Below, piece by piece: positions 5,429 to 7,060 of a stretch of 7,060 nucleotides of DNA. The translations under genes were made by a program, and so were the position numbers. Numbering within the stretch: the first letter of the stretch is position 1; the number at the start of each line of letters is the position of its first letter. Source of the stretch: DATKZS01 sp035527835 [NCBI: bacterium] (GTDB lineage: Bacteria > RBG-13-61-14); assembly GCA_035527835.1 (NCBI GenBank), contig DATKZS010000070.1, positions 1-7,060 of the forward strand. The letters run 5' to 3'. The notes under the pieces were generated by a model. It was given only the letters and a program-made list of their open reading frames with translations. It searched no databases and was not told the origin of the DNA.

Positions 5429-6355
5429 ATGCAGATCCTGAACACCGTACTCCCCGTTTTCCTGGTGATCGCGCTGGGCTGGGCGCTGGGCGCGGGGAAG
5501 CTGATTGACGAGGAGATGAACCGGAAATTTTCGTGGTTCGTCTTTTACGTGTCGGCGCCCGCGCTCTTGTTCCAGGGCGCGGCCAGGACCACGCTCTCGG
5601 CGGCTCTGGACCTGAAGACGATCGGGACGGTTTTCGGGGTCTCGCTGGCCACGGCGCTGATCGTTTATATGGCGGGCGCGCGGCTTAAAGCCTCGCGGCG
5701 GGGCGTGGTGGCGCAGGGGTCGTTTCGGAGCAACATGGTGTTCGTGGGGCTGCCGGTGATCCAGAACGCGCTGGGCAAGGAAGTCCTGGGACCGGCCGCG
5801 GTGCTGATCGGGTTCACGGTGCTGCTCTACAATTTCCTCGCGGTCCTGGTGCTGGCGCTGCCGCACGGCAACGGCGGAGAGAGCGGGCTGGACCTCAAGA
5901 AGACGGTACGCGACGTGGCGCTGAACCCGCTCATGCTGTCCTCCGCCGCCGGCCTGCTCTTTTCCGCGTTCGACCTGCATCTGCCCGCGGCCGCGGGCCG
6001 GGCCGCGGACATGGTGGGCGACATCGCGGCGCCGCTGGCGCTGGTGGTGGTGGGAGCGTCGCTGGACCTGAAGCAGCTCAGGCACGAGATCGGGCCATCG
6101 CTCGCGGTGTCGCTGATTAAGCTCGTGCTCTACCCGGCCGTGATCTTCGCCGTGCTCCGCTTCCTGGGCGAGACCGGGCCTGATCTCGAGGCCACCGTTC
6201 TGCTCATGGCCGCCCCCGCCGCCGTGGCCAGCCACATCATGGCCAAGGAAATGAAAGGCGACGAGCGCCTGTCATCATCCGTCGTCATCGGAACCACCGT
6301 CTTCTCCCTCTTCACCATCACCGCCTGGCTCGCCTTCCTCGCCTGGACCAAGTAG
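5429..6355 (+). CDS. AEC-family (auxin efflux carrier type) membrane transporter
   Basis: The 308-residue hydrophobic protein reads like a bacterial AEC permease of usual length. It starts with the typical helix ILNTVLPVFLVIALGWALG (residues 3-21), then FYVSAPALLFQ (39-49). The family's loop motif is FRSNMVFVGLP (99-109), and the C-terminal half has PLALVVVGASL (from residue 202). I count roughly eight to ten membrane helices, with a hydrophilic loop near the middle around GGESGLDLKK. Relatives export or exchange small carboxylates such as malate or malonate; here the substrate is unknown. By position it may move a substrate or product of the GMC/synthetase genes. ATG 5429 has only a weak, distant AGG (5412-5414), so initiation may be inefficient or coupled to upstream translation. 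Confidence 0.85.
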   Translation: MQILNTVLPVFLVIALGWALGAGKLIDEEMNRKFSWFVFYVSAPALLFQGAARTTLSAALDLKTIGTVFGVSLATALIVYMAGARLKASRRGVVAQGSFRSNMVFVGLPVIQNALGKEVLGPAAVLIGFTVLLYNFLAVLVLALPHGNGGESGLDLKKTVRDVALNPLMLSSAAGLLFSAFDLHLPAAAGRAADMVGDIAAPLALVVVGASLDLKQLRHEIGPSLAVSLIKLVLYPAVIFAVLRFLGETGPDLEATVLLMAAPAAVASHIMAKEMKGDERLSSSVVIGTTVFSLFTITAWLAFLAWTK

Positions 6356-6401
6356 CGCCAGCGGCCCGCCGGTTCCGTAAATCCGAGTGGTGAAGTGAAG
6401 G

Positions 6402-6519
6402 CTTTTTATTAAGCGCAAAGCCGCAAAGGGCGCAAAGAAAAAAGCAGGGAAAACGTCCGGCAATAAAAATCTTTGGTTTTTCCTTTGCGTTCTTTGCGGC
6501 TTTGCGCTCATAATAAAAG
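6402..6519. repeat. Hairpin element D (CGCAAAG type)
   Basis: Core arms 6412-6443 and 6477-6508 match over 32 bases with few mismatches, two of them G/T wobbles; A/T-rich flanks extend it imperfectly. The left arm has three exact CGCAAAG units spaced by one and two bases, then a run of A. The right arm mirrors this. The loop (6444-6476) is unrelated to the loops of A and C. It begins 46 bases after the transporter stop. No T-tract follows on the + strand. Confidence 0.92.
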
Positions 6520-6637
6520 TTGAATTTTCATGGAACCAAGAACTAGACTCAGGTGTCAGTTTCAGGTAAGAGGCTTATCGGGCCGGCGCGGGCCGGCCGG
6601 GCAATTCACCCCTTGATCTCTGACCAGGGAGGAAGCC
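6513..6637 (+). other. Leader region of the DUF2157 gene with a GC hairpin and a weak promoter candidate
   Basis: A 7-bp stem pairs GGCCGGC (6581-6587) with GCCGGCC (6592-6598) over a GCGG loop. No T-tract follows it, so it is not a simple terminator. A poor promoter candidate is TTGAAT (6520-6525), 18 bases, TAGACT (6544-6549). Beyond these I see nothing specific. Confidence 0.35.
6626..6633 (+). promoter_or_regulatory. Shine-Dalgarno of the DUF2157 gene
   Basis: AGGGAGGA ends 4 bases before ATG 6638. It is strong support for this start and for the partial gene being real. Confidence 0.7.
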
Positions 6638-7060
6638 ATGAGCACGAAGCCGACCGTTCCCAGGGCCTCGTTCATCCGCAGGCTGCTGGTCGAGATCGAA
6701 CACTGGACGGCGGAAGGGCTGATTGACGCGGTGACGGCGGCCAGGCTGCGCTCGCGGTATCCGGAGGTGGGTCCGGTGGACTGGCGGGGGCGGCTGGTCA
6801 CGGTGCTGTCGGTGATGGCGGCGACGCTGTTGGGCCTTGGCGTGATCATGTTCTTCGCGGCGAACTGGGACGCGATCCCTCGTTGGGGTAAGCTCGCGCT
6901 GATCATCGCGATCATGGGGGGCACGTACGTTGCGGGGTGGCTGCTGCGTTATGAGCGGGGGTATCCGAAGGTCGGCGGGTCGGTGATCTTCCTGGGCGCC
7001 ATCCTTTACGGGGCCGCCATCTTCCTGGTGGCGCAGGCGTTCAACATCCGGGAGCATTTC
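6638..7060 (+). CDS. DUF2157 domain membrane protein, N-terminal part (runs off window)
   Basis: ATG 6638 opens a frame that stays open to the last base, giving 141 residues. A soluble N-terminal segment (IEHWTAEGLIDAVTAARLRSRY type, residues 20-41) is followed by membrane helices near 52-75, 83-101 and 114-133. The patterns LGLGVIMFFAANWDAIP (about 65-81) and VAQAFNIREH (about 131-140) are characteristic of DUF2157, a family of predicted multi-helix inner-membrane proteins without an assigned function. The family is usually about 300 residues or longer, so the larger part lies beyond the window. It sits 282 bases after the transporter gene, beyond hairpin D, so it may be a separate transcription unit. 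Confidence 0.85.
   Translation, partial: MSTKPTVPRASFIRRLLVEIEHWTAEGLIDAVTAARLRSRYPEVGPVDWRGRLVTVLSVMAATLLGLGVIMFFAANWDAIPRWGKLALIIAIMGGTYVAGWLLRYERGYPKVGGSVIFLGAILYGAAIFLVAQAFNIREHF

Noticed and set aside
5324-6235. 303-codon minus-strand frame rich in Arg, His and Gln
   Set aside because: It lies antisense to the AEC transporter and runs into hairpin C; its composition is typical of a GC-driven shadow frame.
2931-6519. The four gap hairpins as ordinary intrinsic terminators
   Set aside because: None has a T-tract after the stem on the + strand; A, C and D end in mixed A/T sequence. Element B has one only for minus-strand transcripts (T-run opposite 3615-3627).
6520-6549. Promoter for the DUF2157 gene
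   Set aside because: TTGAAT with an 18-base spacer and TAGACT is a weak match that could occur by chance in this A/T-rich patch; mentioned only as a candidate.
6575-7057. Minus-strand frame at the right edge
   Set aside because: The + strand frame from 6638 matches DUF2157 and has a strong Shine-Dalgarno, so the minus-strand frame is its shadow.

Overview
The window is GC-rich and every gene reads on the + strand. It looks like chromosomal DNA of a large-genome, free-living bacterium. The cysteine- and aspartate-rich repeat protein at the left edge is of a kind common in Myxococcota and other former Deltaproteobacteria. The dispersed A/T-looped hairpins between genes also fit that broad group. 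This placement is an inference from style; there is no rRNA or marker gene here.

Layout: (i) 1-1209 is the 3' end of a large secreted-type repeat protein built of 30-residue CxDPDC modules, closed by a strong intrinsic terminator (1229-1266). (ii) 1270-1468 holds a short direct repeat, a good sigma70-type promoter (TTGACA, 17 bp, TAATCT) and a leader with two hairpins. (iii) 1469-2962 encodes an alpha-type NDP-forming acyl-CoA synthetase without its ATP-grasp beta half. (iv) 3054-3602 and 3743-5263 encode a probable small subunit and a GMC-family FAD oxidoreductase. (v) 5429-6355 encodes an AEC-family (auxin efflux carrier type) membrane transporter. (vi) 6638 to the right edge is the start of a DUF2157 membrane protein, open at the window end.

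The genes from 1469 to 6355 may form one co-directional unit read from the promoter at 1321. A reasonable but unproven reading is oxidation of an alcohol-type substrate by the GMC enzyme and its partner, CoA activation of a derived acid by the synthetase, and substrate or product movement by the AEC carrier.

The most unusual feature is between the genes. All four gaps downstream of the synthetase carry a long imperfect palindrome. Three of them (2931-3033, 5278-5397, 6402-6519) share one architecture: each arm has three copies of CGCNAAG spaced by one and then two bases, around an unrelated loop. The fourth (3624-3706) is a different family, made of ACAGGAT units at about 9-base spacing. The first palindrome also supplies the last codons and the stop codon of the synthetase gene. 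These look like dispersed hairpin elements (REP- or MITE-like) rather than ordinary terminators.
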